This document shows positions 50,378-61,569 of a stretch of 64,000 nt of DNA, one piece after another. The stretch spans positions 21,810,108 through 21,874,107 of the forward strand of contig LS997567.1 of the NCBI GenBank assembly GCA_000469685.2. Reading direction: 5' to 3'. The position numbers and the translations under genes are program-made. The notes under the pieces were generated by a model. The model was not told the origin of the DNA. It made no database searches and saw nothing but the letters and a program-made list of their open reading frames with translations. Source of the DNA: Haemonchus contortus (Eukaryota; Nematoda; Chromadorea; Rhabditida; Trichostrongylidae). Every line of letters starts with the position of its first letter. Position 1 is the stretch's first letter.

Positions 50378-50900
50378 TCCTTACTATATATGAAGCGCTC
50401 GGGTCTGTGGGTCTGTTTGCACGGAAATTCGTAGCTCCTGTCTCCGTGGATCTATAACGTTCAAATTTGGTAGAAGCACAGGCGGTAGGATGGGAACACT
50501 TACGGTGGGTGGCAGGACCGTACTTCGCTCAGCGGGAGCGGAGCTTGCACGAAATAGGTGTTTGAGCGAAAAATAACAACTCCTGACCCCGTGGAACTAG
50601 AGCTTTCAAATATGGTCGGAGTACTGAAGGCAGGATGAGAACACTGACGATAGAGAGGTCTTCGAAAGGAGGAAACACTCAGCAATCAAATTCCAACACC
50701 TCTGTTATTTACGTTCTAACTTTGACTCTTTGATATGTTTCACTCGACAAGAAGGGTAAGTGATAAAGACCGATTAAGAGTACTAAATTACGAGAAGATG
50801 AAAATCGGCCCACATCTCGCTATTAGGTTACGACTGCTACACAGGAAAGTTTGTGACTCAATGAAGGATCCCGGTTTCTTTTGGCTTTGATATCATTCTT
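50378..50900 (+). mobile_element. Helitron copy f, 5' end; 3' end unresolved
   Basis: A at 50377, then TCCTTACTATATATGAAGCG, a short GGGTCTGTGGGTCTGTTTGC tract, and the GCACGGAAATTCGTAGCTCC...CGTTCAAATTTGGTAGAAGC block. It is inserted within the env region of the BEL element. This copy shows the unexpanded state of the microsatellite site. Confidence 0.7.
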
Positions 50901-51212
50901 GGCGAAAGTTATTCGACCGTCAATAGCCTTAGATTCTCGTACACTGCGTGCACAATAGATCGCACCCTATAAAAAGTCTAATTTTGAAAGAAGCCGAAAC
51001 TCCTAATGCCGCAGATATGTTATGCGTAGGAGAGGCCAAATACTTTTGACGCGATAGTAGAAGGATGACAGTGCATATGAAAAATTCTGACGGGGCAATA
51101 TTGATTATTTGGCGGTGCACAATAGATTGGTTGACATGAGGTAATTGGTTTATTCGATTTTTTCTTCCCTCTATCTGGAAGTTGCACATGCTTACATGTT
51201 TGTTTTTTAAAC

Positions 51213-52367
51213 ATGCGCAGTTATACTCGACTTACGAACGAAGACCGTATTCGAATTGACGCGTTACGTCACCTTGGAAAAAGTTATACCAAATTTCTAG
51301 AGAACTCAACATTCCTAAGAGCACAGTTGCGAGCGTCGGAAAGAAGCAATCAACAAATGTACCGAAGAAGAAGCCAGGACAAAAACCAACTCTTTCGTAC
51401 GCGACAAGCGTCGGTTGATCAATATGGCATCAAACTCTACGAAAACTGCGAGGGAGTTAGCTGCAGGTTGTGGGATTTCGGTTTAAAATGTACTGTTGCT
51501 CGCGTCCTAAAGTCATCGGACCACACAGCTTCTCAGAAGATGAAGTCTGCACCACGGCTAACACAGAGTCATCGAGAGAAACGGCTCCTCTTCCCTAGGA
51601 ATGAGATGAACATAGATTGGACAAAGGTGCGTTTTTGGAACTTACTCGGCTTTACGAGAAATTTGAGTTCTCTATAGTTGTCTTTTTTCAGGTTATTTTT
51701 TCTGATGAGAAAAAATTCAAGGGAGATGGGCCAGATGGAAACCTCTCGTCTTGGCGCGATCTGCGGAAGGAACCACTACTTATGTCGCGAAGGGACTTCG
51801 GCGGGTTCTCGTTAACGGTCTAAGGAGCGTTTTGTAGCGACGGTAATGTTGGTATTCAATTCATGTCGTGTGAAATGACAAGCAAAGACTACCAGTCACT
51901 TCTTGGAAAAACTTTGGTACCATTCATCAAGAAGAACACCAACAAAAACTACGTCTTTATGCAAGACAACGCTTCGATTCACGCTGCGCGGAGTATTCTA
52001 TGTATAGTATTTGCATCCAATAACATCCCCTTATTGACATGTCCGGCATGCAGCCCGGACCCAAACCCCATCGAGAATATCTGGGGTGTGTGTGCGTAAG
52101 ATCTATGCAAATGGTAAAGTGTATGACAATGTTGAATCGTTGAAAAGAGCCATAACTATGGAGTGGAAGAGTCTGTCGCCTGTTCTTCTGAAGAAGCTCT
52201 GTCTTCGAGCTTGTTCGAAAGAAGGGAGGCTGCACTCATTATTAGATAATCTTGCATTAGAAAACGGATTGTCGGATTTAAAGTGTTATTTTTTTGGTTG
52301 GCTATGCATATCGTCCAATCCAATATGCACCGGCTTAAAAAGTGTAAAACTATTGCTAAGGACTTGA
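51213..52367 (+). pseudogene. Tc1/Tc3-like transposase with a 65-bp intron
   Basis: The N-terminus reads TRLTNEDRIRIDALRHLGKS (helix-turn-helix), then CTVARVLKSSDHTASQKMKS. After WTK at 51626 a canonical intron (GTGCGT...TTTTTTCAG, 51627-51691) is followed by VIFSDEKKF with the catalytic Asp. Downstream are SSWRDLRKEPLLMSRRDFGG, NYVFMQDNASIHAAR and CPACSPDPNPIENIWGV (DDE Glu; the usual DLNP is DPNP), and finally AITMEWKSLSPVLLKKLCLR. Stop codons and frameshifts near 51460, 51823 and 52099 disable it. Its terminal repeats are not clear; a GGCCAAATACTTTTGACGCG stretch at 51036 may be a Tc end. It lies inside the BEL env region in opposite orientation. Confidence 0.85.
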
Positions 52368-52437
52368 AAGAAATTGTCCAGTCAAATAGTTACCGCTAAA
52401 AATAATCTTTTCCTCATTCTAATCATACCAGGCAGCC

Positions 52438-53440
52438 ACGCACGCTACTGCGTGCGCTAGGGGCTCTACCCATGAGGGACGGAGACATTGCAGCTTCTAA
52501 TTTTCACTACAGACCTTCATCATTTGAGCCACTTCCCTGACACCTCGCTGGGGCCATCATTTTTTTAGATGTGAAATGGGGTTATACTGTATGTGGCTAT
52601 GAAGAGTACTCCGATGTATCCAAATCAAATACCTCTGCAGTCCATGTAGTCGAAGAAACCCTGTGTAGTTTGGGCTGTGTGTGGCCATGAACACTAACTT
52701 CGAAAAAAGTCTTTATAAGTATTTGTAGGGATTTACAAGTCTTCACATTTAAACGCATTTGCTCTTGCGTAAAAGGCACTCCTGTGTGTGGAACCATGGA
52801 TACTAACCTTTAGAAGATTTTTAGCATAATTTTTGAAAGTTTAATGGTATCCCCTAATTGTACACCCGTGCGGTCAGGGTTAGTGTGAAGGACAGATGTA
52901 TGAATTTTTGATCTCAGCTCCACCCCCCTCGCCTTTTTCCCGAGTTCTAAAATGCATTTGAAGAGGCCTAATAATTTTGATGTAAGCCCACTTCAGTGCC
53001 AATCCCGCCCACTCGTGGAATCTGACCATATTTGTTCCACTACATCGTACCCCCTTTTTCCCGCACCCCACAATGTTTCTGAATAGGGTTATAAATTTTT
53101 GTCTAAGCTCCGCCCACTTCGGTGCCGACCCCGCCCACCTCTGGGATTTGACCACATTCGTTCTTTTACACCTTAATGCCTTTTTGCCATCCTAGAACGT
53201 TTCTGAACAGAGTTATAAATTTTTGTCCAAGCTCCGCCCACTTTGGTGCCGACCCCGCCCACTTCTGGGATTTGGCCACATTTGTTCTTTTACACCTTAA
53301 TGCCTTTTTGCCATCCTAGAACGTTTCTGAGCAGAGTTATAAATTTTTGTCCAAGCTCCGCCCACCTTGGTGCCGACCCCGCCCACTTCTGGGATTTGAC
53401 CGCACCTGTTCTTTTACACCTTGCCACCTTGCAATGGGGG
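52438..53440 (-). mobile_element. Helitron copy g, 3' end intact, 5' truncated
   Basis: The minus-strand 3' terminus is GCGCACGC/AGTA/GCGTGCGT then GGCTGCCTGG at 52438, next to host A/T. The shared 3' segment (52480-52710) and four ~124-bp units (53005-53420) follow. The TC 5' end was not found; it stops near 53440 in the BEL env frame, which resumes there. Confidence 0.75.
53005..53425 (-). repeat. ~124-bp tandem repeat in Helitron g
   Basis: CCGCCCAC blocks at 53005, 53131, 53255 and 53379 show a 124-126-bp period with the units CCACATTYGTTCTTTTACAC and AGAACGTTTCTGARCAGAGT. Same family as in copy d. Confidence 0.85.
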
Positions 53441-53820
53441 TTTCCTAACAAACTTTTCGAAAGAAAATATTGATGTTCGCAGAATTTTGGTCTGTCGCAG
53501 AGCCATTGTTGTTCATGTACCCCATTACTGTAGAGGGTACGTAGGCATATTTTAGCTCTTTTTTCAGTTGGCGATACGGGCAGGAAGTATTTGACATAGC
53601 CCAATGTAGTGTTCATTGATTTGCAATCGTTATCGATGCATAACTCAAACGAGTCCTTCACTGGCGCCACTCTGACCATTCCATTTGAGCAGGATATGAC
53701 AGTTGCGTTATTTATCGCAATAGTTGGACTCATCATTGCGCACAAAACTGTTAAAAACATATAGGATGAAGACGTGGATATAGCGAAAGTTGCCTGACTT
53801 GAATCGCCATCCATGTTCAA
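53440..53820 (-). pseudogene. BEL env, N-terminal part
   Basis: The minus frame starts at 53820 with a hydrophobic leader (YMFLTVLCAMMSPTIA), then ISCSNGMVRVAPVKDSFELC and a CDRPKFCEHQ segment, and ends YFLSKSLLGNPHC, a junction found in nematode BEL env proteins before a membrane span. Helitron g follows immediately. The spacing suggests env was split here and the rest lies beyond the insertions, at 49939-50250 and 49117-49431. Confidence 0.65.
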
Positions 53821-54029
53821 AACAGATCAGGAGCACGCGTTTTCGATGCTCTGGGAAGGAATTGCCTAGTTTTCTGCGTACTCGCTTGTGCTGGTTCGTT
53901 TATTTTGTACCTGTAGGCGGTTTTTCACTAGTTACTTCCGAAATTTCTCCGCCAGTGCAGAGTTTCTCGGATACACTGCGGATCTCGAGAGGGTGAATTT
54001 TGTTCAATGACCTTTGAATGAGCCTGTGA

Positions 54030-54485
54030 TTAGGCATCAATATTTTCGCTGATCTTACGAGAGAGCCAGCTGAAGTAATTACCTCTGTTACTCTGCCATA
54101 AGGCCACTTGCCCTGGGTCTTGCTCTATTAAAACGACCTCTCCAGACTCGGTGCAAGACCTTGGTAAATGGCGAGGTTGTTTTGAATGCTGCTTTTGCGC
54201 TCCTCTTAGTAGTGTGTTGTATTGGTACCTCCAACAATCCCAGAACGTGTCCGAAGTTTTTCCGAGAGCGCATTGCTTCAACAGCTTATTCCCTTGATTG
54301 AATAAGATCAAGATCATAGCGTGGATCATTAATGTTCTCAAAATTTCCTTCTTCTGGAATGAAAACTTGTTTAATGAAAATCTATTGGACGTAGGGGACG
54401 CTATCCGGACTGAGCTTTGTTGAGGTTTCGTGTTTAGAATCGCCCCTATTCTTGCCACGAAATAAGGCGAGGGATAACGGTGCAT
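54030..54485 (-). pseudogene. BEL pol, integrase C-terminal / DUF5641 region
   Basis: The frame contains DTFWDCWRYQYNTLLRGAQK and SGEVVLIEQDP, matching the W+xWxxxYLxxLRER and PKVGDVVLI motifs of the domain after the BEL integrase core. The expected RGRWKLGRI stretch is lost to a frameshift (QVALWQSNRGN). Catalytic integrase residues were not found between this and the RT remnant, so much of pol is deleted. Confidence 0.75.
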
Positions 54486-54496
54486 GCATTATTCAC

Positions 54497-54682
54497 TTAT
54501 TTCTTTAGTTTGTTCCATCTGACACGAATTTCTCGGTCGAGCCTAGAATTCCATTCTGCTTTGTAAGTGAAGCCTCCTCTCATTCCATTTAAGTTGAACG
54601 AGAAGTGGGCTAGCGATCTCAATAGGATCGTAAAAGGAGTTATTTCACTGACTATGCCTTTTTTGGTTATTTCCTTCATCAT
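54497..54682 (-). pseudogene. BEL pol, segment after RT palm
   Basis: ITKKGIVSEITPFTILLRSL and EWNSRLDREIRVRWNKLKK resemble the conserved block following the Pao/BEL polymerase (KRxILSxIAxxYDPLG ... WDxxLDxELxxRWxxL). Short and decayed, in order with the RT at 54812-55012. Confidence 0.7.
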
Positions 54683-54811
54683 TCGAAAGTTCGTTACGAT
54701 AAAGAACGAATCTTGTTTTGTATTGTAAATTACCCAGGGTATTTTTATCGAGGTGCACTGGAGCTTGTCGATTTCTGGTATTCGAGAGCTGACTTTATGT
54801 GAATTTGAGAA

Positions 54812-55012
54812 CTATTCCCTCAAGTTCATGCCGATTTTTTCGAACAGCTTTTTGGATTCCTTGGATTTTTGCATGGCTTCTTCTGGAATCTCTGCCTGCG
54901 CAATGATGTCGTCCACATACAGGTTGCTCACAAATTCGATTGCTTGCCTAGAACCCTCGTTGATTAGAAACACTGTGAGCGCCATATTGAGTATGGTTGG
55001 TGAGTCTGTCAC
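54812..55012 (-). pseudogene. BEL pol, reverse transcriptase catalytic segment
   Basis: SPTILNMALTVFLINEG precedes VSNLYVDDIIAQAEIPEEAM, with the YVDD catalytic box of Pao/BEL reverse transcriptases, then SKKLFEKIGMNLRE. Upstream RT motifs were not recovered. The fragment is inside the minus-strand BEL element between protease and integrase tail. Confidence 0.85.
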
Positions 55013-55319
55013 TCTGGATGGAAGCCTTCTGAAGCTGTAGTGAGTTAGATTTTCTCTAGTAGGCGGTAGGTTAATACTTTGACTTCGAATTGGCTAGATA
55101 GATGCTTTCCTTTAGAAACGTGATATCGGCTGTGGTTAATCTGACACTTGGGAAACCGCTGGTCAAAACAGTTTTTGTCTGAATCTTGAGCCCTATTTCT
55201 TCTGGAAGGCTGTGTTTATTTTTGTCAGAACAATGGTACTTTTAAAGTTTTCAATATGGCCTCCGATGCCGGACATAGTGCAAATCTCCGTAGAGTATTT
55301 CGGTTGGGGGGAGGGCGGT

Positions 55320-56600
55320 CGTATGCCGTGGCCCTTCGCAGCCACTTTGCCATTGGGGCGCATGGGCTTCAATTGCCACCCATACACCAACTAACGATCA
55401 ACTATCGAACTCATTAGAGTTTCTTCGCACATAGGTGCGAGGCGACTCTGATTAGAGGGTGAAGACTCAGGGGTCATCAAACTTTCCACTCATCCTCATT
55501 AATCGATAAGTAAGGAAATATACAGTAAAGAGTCTCAAGAGTTATCAGTTTCATCCATTTATGCAAATTATATCACTAATATACATTCTGAAAATCACAT
55601 TGATATTTCGAACTCATTCACACTGATAGGCTGCTTTCATAGTCCGCTAGCCGGCCGGCCGCCCGGCGGGTCCGGCGTGTCAGCCGAGGCAGTGCTAGGG
55701 GGGGGGGGGAGGAGGGAGGCAGACGGTCGGTCGAAAGGCTGAAAACAAAGAAGAATAAGATCAAAAACTAAACAACCAGGGGCTTGTATTTTGATCTTGT
55801 CTCTCTTCGTTTACAGCCCTTTGAAGGGGCTTCATAATCCACCTTCCAGCCGGCCGGCGGATAATGAAAGCAGCCATAGCGCACAACTCGAAAAAGATTG
55901 ACCAAATCTTGAGAGGTGTCAATTATCATTGCATGGTGGGATTTCGGATTTGCTGGCTTCCTGAACTTTTCCTTACCGAATACCAAACAACTTGAGTTTT
56001 CTTTCTCTCTATTTGTACTCAGCATTTTTCGACAGCTGATTCCATATTCTTGTAAAGCTATCCTTCTCCAGTCAGAAGTTAGGCAGTGGTAGAGTCCCTA
56101 CGGTTCCATTTGTAAAGTAAGGGGTATGAAATCGAAACTGGGGAGGGAGATTTATGATCATCCAATGGTATGTTTTCGAAAATCGCTCGAAGCATCTAAT
56201 GCTAGAAGAGTTTAAGCAATTATCTGAATGCTTGTTTACCTCCTAGAGAAAATGGTCAGATTTAAGTTTAACACCACATCTTCACCTATGCACGATAATA
56301 ATTTCTAAAACCAAAAACCTAATTTCTCGAACTATTATTCCAAATAATTTTTACAATTCCTCCACCTCTAACCAGATTAATGAAGGTTTTTGGAAGTTTA
56401 TCGACCTCTGCGTCTTCACACTTAATCAGGTTCGTATCGTGCCTAGGTGCGAATCAACCCTAATTAGGACGACAGCTGATCGTAATTCGAGAGGCTGGCC
56501 AATTTGGACGAATTTGTTGACATAGAATTTGCGTTGTATGGGTGGCAATTGAAGCCCCTGCGGCCCAATGGCAAAGTGGCTGCGAAGAGCCGCGCCATAA
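55320..56600. repeat. ~65-bp inverted repeat pair flanking a 1.2-kb segment
   Basis: GGGTGGCAATTGAAGCCC...CCCAATGGCAAAGTGGCTGCGAAG occurs at 56537-56590 and, inverted, at 55325-55390. The segment between includes MITE C copy 2 and unassigned sequence. Could be ends of a decayed transposon or an inversion product. Confidence 0.55.
55629..55875. mobile_element. MITE family C, copy 2 (247 bp)
   Basis: GGCTGCTTTCATAGTCCGCT and its inverse at the right, flanked by ATA on both sides (GATA|...|ATAG), supporting a 3-bp duplication. Contains a G-tract and GGCCGGCC palindromes. Inserted in the BEL region. Confidence 0.8.
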
Positions 56601-56640
56601 TGACGTACACCCTTTCGGTAGTCCTAGTTCGCTAGCTGAA
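55876..56640. other. Unassigned sequence within the BEL region
   Basis: No clear pol motif on the minus strand. Position suggests degraded sequence between protease and RT. Confidence 0.35.
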
Positions 56641-56645
56641 TTCTT

Positions 56646-56876
56646 CTATAAAGCTAGTTCCTCAACTACCGTTTTTTGTGCTTCTGAATCGAATAAGAAT
56701 AACGCCTCGACGTATTCCTGCTTTTCAAAGCTCCAAAGGTTACCCTCGGCTGGCATCAAACGAGTTGTGACGAAATGTGATTTTGTAGTGATATTGACCG
56801 TTGAGTTACCTTTGATTTCGTATGTAGGGTATTGATGGATCTTCTTCACCCGGTACCGTAATTTGGCCTTGATCAT
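56646..56876 (-). pseudogene. BEL protease (DUF1758) remnant with altered active site
   Basis: EYVEALFLFDSEAQKTVVEE is the retropepsin active-site region, usually FFDSGAQ in this family; Gly is replaced by Glu, which would be expected to abolish activity. It precedes the RT in transcription order and follows the zinc knuckles, consistent with BEL pol. Confidence 0.75.
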
Positions 56877-56984
56877 TATTTTGAGCTAAATATGGATCAG
56901 ACGGGGTTTGTTCCGCATCTATATTCCTCTGACTAGCTGTCTGGGAGGGTAATTATGCCCAGAAGAGGCTTTTTTTCTTTTGAA

Positions 56985-57170
56985 GCACGAACAAGGTGAT
57001 GTTTCCGTCCGCATAGGTTACAGCCTGGTTTTTGACAATCGTAGCTATTGTGTTTGCTTAAGCCACGCTCCCAACATCTGTTACCCTCCTTTAATGATTT
57101 ACGGCGTCTGTTCTGGTCTGTTACTGTTCGACATGCCGTTTAGCTGTGGTTGTTTATGCAACAAAATACA
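56985..57170 (-). pseudogene. BEL gag zinc knuckles
   Basis: Minus translation yields a CCINNH start, then RCWERGLSKHNSYDC and GCNLCGRKHHL, the knuckle series between gag and protease, with frame breaks and a lost cysteine (CWERG instead of CWRCG). Confidence 0.7.
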
Positions 57171-57583
57171 CTCTTCGCCAGGTTGGGGTCATGGCGTGTT
57201 TTTTCCCGCAGCAGATGCCTTTGTTTTTAAGTACCTGGCCAGACCTGTTCCCAATTGCGTGGCCGAGTCTTTCCTCGATACAGAGCTTGGCGGCGATCTC
57301 TTTCTTTAGATGACTCATTAAGTCTGCTGTTGTTTGGTTAGCTTGAGATTGCCCTTATATCAAAACGGGCTTGACAATATCTCTATATTATCAAGGAAAT
57401 TTTGCTAAAATGGTTTCGCACCATAAACCTATAAATGTAATACTTGGTTCGCAAGTATTATATTTCGTACGTCGCACCCTGCGGATATCATTTGGTTGGT
57501 TAGAACTTGAATTTGATCGAAGACGGCCGAGCAGCGGTCCGCTGAGCTGAAGGCTCGTTTCAAATTAACCAGCCTTTGAATTA

Positions 57584-58851
57584 CATGGGTTGCCTCTTAT
57601 ATTTCGGGATTTGAGAACAAAAATAAATATTAGTCAATGACAATCGCTTTATTGTTTTTCAAAATATTCCCCATTGAGATCAATACACTTTTGCATGCTT
57701 TTGGACCAATTGTGGCAGCACTTTTGCCACTCTGATTGAAATATCTCCGAAACATGCATACTAAGCGCACCAACCCCTTACTCAGGTGTCGGAAAATGTT
57801 GACCTCTCATTTTATTTTCACGAGAATAAAAAGCCATTCGGTGCCAAATCAGGACTTTATAGCGGGTGACACATCAAATCGATGTTTTTAGCGCTCAAAA
57901 ATGCAGTTGTTTGAGCCGATGTGGAGGGCTCGCAATGTCTTGGTGAAGAGTGATCCGTCTTCGGCGGCTGGTTTCCCTAATTTCTTGGAAAACAACTGGC
58001 GAACAAATGGTTGTGTACTACTCAGAACTAACTGTTCTGTGTTGTTCTAGTGGTACGGTTGCTCATGTCCAGTTTTCCCGAAAAAAACAGGCGATCATTT
58101 GCTTGAGAGTGCTTCGTGCGCTAACAACTTTTGTTGAATTTGGCTCATCCTGAAACACCGGCCGACTGCTATTTACTTTCGGGCTCATACGCTTAAATTC
58201 ATGATTCATCACCTGTCCCGATGTCATAGACGTCTTTCGAAGCACCGCGATCGTATTTTTTTAACATTTCTTTCCATCAATCGACACGAGCCTTTTTGAG
58301 CGATTGGCATAGTGTGGGATCTAACGCGAACAAATTTTTTTGTCAGTCAAATGCTCATGCAATATTGAGTGTATGCTGGTTCCACTAATGCCTAAGATTG
58401 TCTCAATTCCACGATAGGTCACAATCTGACGATCTTGCAATGTCAGTTTGCGCACAGCATCAATGGTTTCCGGCACAACAACTTATTTTGGACGAAATTC
58501 GTCTTGGAGTGAACTACGACCTCGGTTGCATTCACCATATCATCGATAAACACTGGTTCCTGCCAGAGCTTCATCGTCAAAAATTAAGTTCATCCATGCA
58601 CTGTTGTTGAGAAAACCCACGTCGAAAGTTGTAAAAAATAATCGCACGAAAATGGTAACGATTTAATTCCATTCTTTAGCCTGAATTAATCTTTTGAGTT
58701 TGTGTAAACAACACAAATAAAATAGCGCTCATATGTCCAGACGTTCTGAGTGAGTATAACCTCAAAAATGTCAAACTTTACGAAAGAGCTGTCAGTTGCC
58801 AGTATGCAGCACTAGGGTTGCCCAATCCCGCAATATAAAAGGCAACCCTCG
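57584..58851 (-). mobile_element. mariner element, 1,268 bp, inserted in BEL gag region
   Basis: TA is present on both sides (57582-57583 and 58852-58853). Ends: left CATGGGTTGCCTCTTATATT, inverse of right CGAGGGTTGCCTTTTATATT. Length is typical of full mariners. It interrupts the BEL element between gag and zinc knuckles. Confidence 0.9.
57900..58660 (-). pseudogene. mariner transposase, decayed
   Basis: From about 58660 leftwards: ELNRYHFRAIIFYNFRRGFS (N-terminal domain), TSVYRWYGECNRGRSSLQDE with the SVYRWYxEFxRG DNA-binding core, PETIDAVRKLTLQDRQIVTY, and GISGTSIHSILHEHL (second helix-turn-helix). Then come KRMSPKVNSSRPVFQDEPNS, in which the usual SAVWVF is altered, and KQMIACFFRENW. Several stops and the loss of the TGDETW catalytic Asp (read as GTGDES after a frameshift) make it inactive. 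Confidence 0.82.
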
Positions 58852-58946
58852 TATTTGTGGCCGATTTACAGGCTGGTTATAGTAGTTTTCCTGTAAAGTA
58901 TGTATGATCCATTCATAATTATGTGGCATAAGTTGTATCCCTTTAA

Positions 58947-59078
58947 AGGCACCGTTCGCGATGATTCAATGGGCGGGTGTGTCGATGACGTGTCCGCCTC
59001 TCGTTCGATGTCACGTCAGACAGTCAGACGTGACATCGAACGACACACCCGCCCATTGAATCATCGCGAACGGTGCCT
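58947..59078. mobile_element. TTAA family A palindromic MITE, copy 4 (132 bp)
   Basis: TTAA then AGGCACCGTTCGCGATGATT, with the inverse ending ...CGGTGCCT followed by TTGA (a one-base change of TTAA). Almost the whole element is one inverted repeat (GATTCAATGGGCGGGTGTGT on both arms) around a short centre, so it can fold into a long hairpin. It sits exactly after the AQNTIKG residues of BEL gag, so it interrupts that frame. Confidence 0.9.
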
Positions 59079-59682
59079 TTGATTGTGTTTTGCGCTCTAC
59101 CTTCAAAGCTTTCTTTGAGCAAGAGAATTTTCCCCATAACATCAAGTTCGGTACTTTTGAGGACAAGTGTCTCGAATACTGCCCAAAATTCGGAAAGTCT
59201 TCTGAATGGCTGTAGAAATTCGGCAGACATGCTTGCGGAGGTTTTATGGACCTACCGGAAGTTTTAATGGTGGAGCTTTTACGTTGGATTTGCTCCGAAT
59301 TAGGCCTGCTTGATGAGGCATTGTTTTCTGCACTCTCCGTGCTGACTCTATCCTCATCAGGGATAATATGCACTTCCCGGCTTTCTGTTTCAATTCGCGC
59401 CTTCTGAGTAACACAGCCCAGTTTGACATTCAAGCTGCCTATGACACGTTTTGCTTCATCGAGCCGTGCCATTAATATGAAGCAAAGGTCCTCAGATTCG
59501 GCCATCACGAACTTCAGCCCCGACTCCTCTTCTATCTGCTCTGTTTCCGTCGCTAACTCTTTTCTTACTGACTTTGACTTACAGTTTCTGTACACTTCTT
59601 TTATTTCTGTGTGCCTTTTTTCTAATTTTTCTTGGCCACATCTAAGTTGTTGTAGCCCACTTTGCAATACAGCAGCGCTCAA
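59079..59682 (-). pseudogene. BEL/Pao gag (element 2), DUF1759, frameshifted
   Basis: The minus frame from 59682 has a helical N-terminal part (LQQLRCGQEKLEKRHTEIKE) and a Ser-rich linker. After one frameshift near 59230 it reads FLQPFRRLSEFWAVFETLVL and VMGKILLLKESFEGRAQNT, the DUF1759 core. It is cut off by the TTAA MITE (58947-59078) and the mariner. A Tc MITE (59670-60175) abuts its start. Start of the minus-strand BEL element 2, whose pieces run to 49117. Confidence 0.82.
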
Positions 59683-60175
59683 AAGTATTTGACGAAATGC
59701 TTCTTCAGTTATAATTTTCAGTCGTAACTTCTTCCCTACTGGATCTAATCAAGCGAAATTTCAATATGTGTAGCATTGGTGTAGTGTGAATATTCACAAC
59801 TATTAACCTACAATCTGATCAAGTTCCGGGTATCCAAAAGGGAAATACAAAAAATCAGCTGGAAATACGAATGATGATCCTTCTAGGATCCTTTTCTTTT
59901 TGCCATGTTTTAAGTGTACGAGCACTATTGTCGCACCCAGAAGAGAAGAAAAACGTACATAATGTCGGAATAACTGCAGTCGTCACAAACTTGCTTTCAG
60001 CACAGTCTTCAAACACCTCTCCATTAGTATGTGGATATGGCTGTTTTGCAGAGAAGTAATGTTGGACAGTGTAAAATATGCTTCAGCTAAACATATCAAA
60101 ATTTCATGTGATTTGCTCCACTGGGAAAAAAGTTACGGCAAGTTAAAGTTGGCCGAATACTTTTAAGCGCTACTG
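59670..60175. mobile_element. Tc1/mariner-type MITE, family T, copy 2 (506 bp)
   Basis: TA flanks CAGCAGCGCTCAAAAGTATT and the inverse end ATACTTTTAAGCGCTACTG. Internal ACTGGATCTAATCAAGCGAA matches copy 1 in inverse orientation. Lies at the 5' edge of BEL gag 2. Confidence 0.88.
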
Positions 60176-60719
60176 TATGTGGTGCTGTTATGGACTTACA
60201 TTTCTCATAATTCTCCCGATCTATTACAGTTAAATCTGTTGAGGTGCACTTCGTAACGGAGCACTAAATTTTGAGCGTCTGAGCACTCAGGATCATGAGC
60301 ATCTTATGGTATAAAAGTGCCATTTTTATTTCACTTGTTATAGTGTATTTTCCCTGAAACCTTTGCTTCGTTATCAATACTCTGGTAGCTCTCGCTTCAA
60401 AAGAAAAAAGTTGCTCCAGGTCATTATGGGAGACTTGTGAATCAATCGATTCCAGGTCTTGGATTCGACCTTATACCATTGTGCTCAAGAAGCTAGTCTC
60501 GACTCCAAGTCTCAAAGTTGCGATGCTTTGACACGAGAGTATGATGGCTACTTCCCGACCGATGCACCAAGCTATTGAGGGCGCTGAGACGCCAATCAAT
60601 CACCGCCTACGATACACAGGCGGTGATACAATCCTATTATGAAAAGGTGTTCATACGCTGCATGAACTGTAGTCATTCATGAATTAAGTGTATCAGCTCA
60701 TAAAAACATATTTCGGAAA
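60176..60719. other. Unassigned sequence
   Basis: A CACCGCCT...AGGCGGTG hairpin near 60602-60632 is the only notable structure. Confidence 0.35.
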
Positions 60720-61150
60720 GCCATCACAGTGAACTCCACCACGCAGGTGCGCACCCTGTGAATGCCTGTAAATTCCCATAAAACCTAGGTGTGCCATCCC
60801 GTCAAAATGAGTACCAAGGGTCCCACACAGCCCTTCTACACAAGCATTAATTCCATATATGACGCAGAGTAGAACTTGAAAGGCCTATTTAGCAACCCGA
60901 CCCAAATGAGTGCAAACCGTGTGGATACCTGAAGGTCTTCGCAAATTCATATATGGCATCATTTCGAGATAATCACCAGAAATGCAACAATGTAGGTATG
61001 TGAGCTCCAGAGTTTTACAACCTCTCCTAGGGTGCATGACCCACACCCTACGGATACACATTAACCAGAGAGGTGCACTTTTACAACATGTCCCAAGGTA
61101 CTAAGCTGCCTTAATCCACATCTACATAGATAATTCTCTCGAAATAAATT
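60720..61150 (+). repeat. Dispersed copy of Helitron e-type repeats
   Basis: 60725-60850 resembles the ~190-bp units at 46990-47600. 61018-61150 (ACAACCTCTCCTAGG...GATAATTCTCTCGAAATAAAT) matches 47680-47815 closely, in the same orientation. Probably part of another Helitron copy without recognisable ends. Confidence 0.75.
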
Positions 61151-61569
61151 AATTTTAAGAAAATCGGATATCTACAGTTGTTATTATAATTTCAGGTTGA
61201 AGGTTGTCATGAAACTGCGATTCGTGCCCCATGTCCATCCATATGTGAGATTTAAATCTAACCTAAAAAAATGAGTGGAAAGATTCAAATGTAAGGTTAG
61301 ATCAGTTTCTGGCAAATAAAAACTGATCGCTCTCCATGATCAGTACCGGTCTGAACCATGATATATTCGGTGCCACGCCCTAATATGACCCTCACAACGC
61401 CCTCTACGAAGGTGCCACGAACAGCTATAACAGCTATAAATATGCAAAATACCGTTTGCAGGCTCAATTTCATAACACTTTCTGAATACACTGTAAAAGT
61501 AGAAATGACATGAAACAGAAGTAATCTGGAACCATGTACACTTTCACTATGTACGTGAACCTTTACCAT
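61151..61569. other. Unassigned sequence with a 90-codon minus frame
   Basis: The minus frame 61297-61569 includes a hydrophobic stretch (LQTVFCIFIAVIAVRG) but no recognised family, splice site or neighbour in support. Confidence 0.35.

Noticed and set aside
61297..61569. 90-codon minus frame with a hydrophobic stretch as a secreted protein gene
   Set aside because: The hydrophobic stretch is internal and not at the start, and there is no support from motifs or splice sites.
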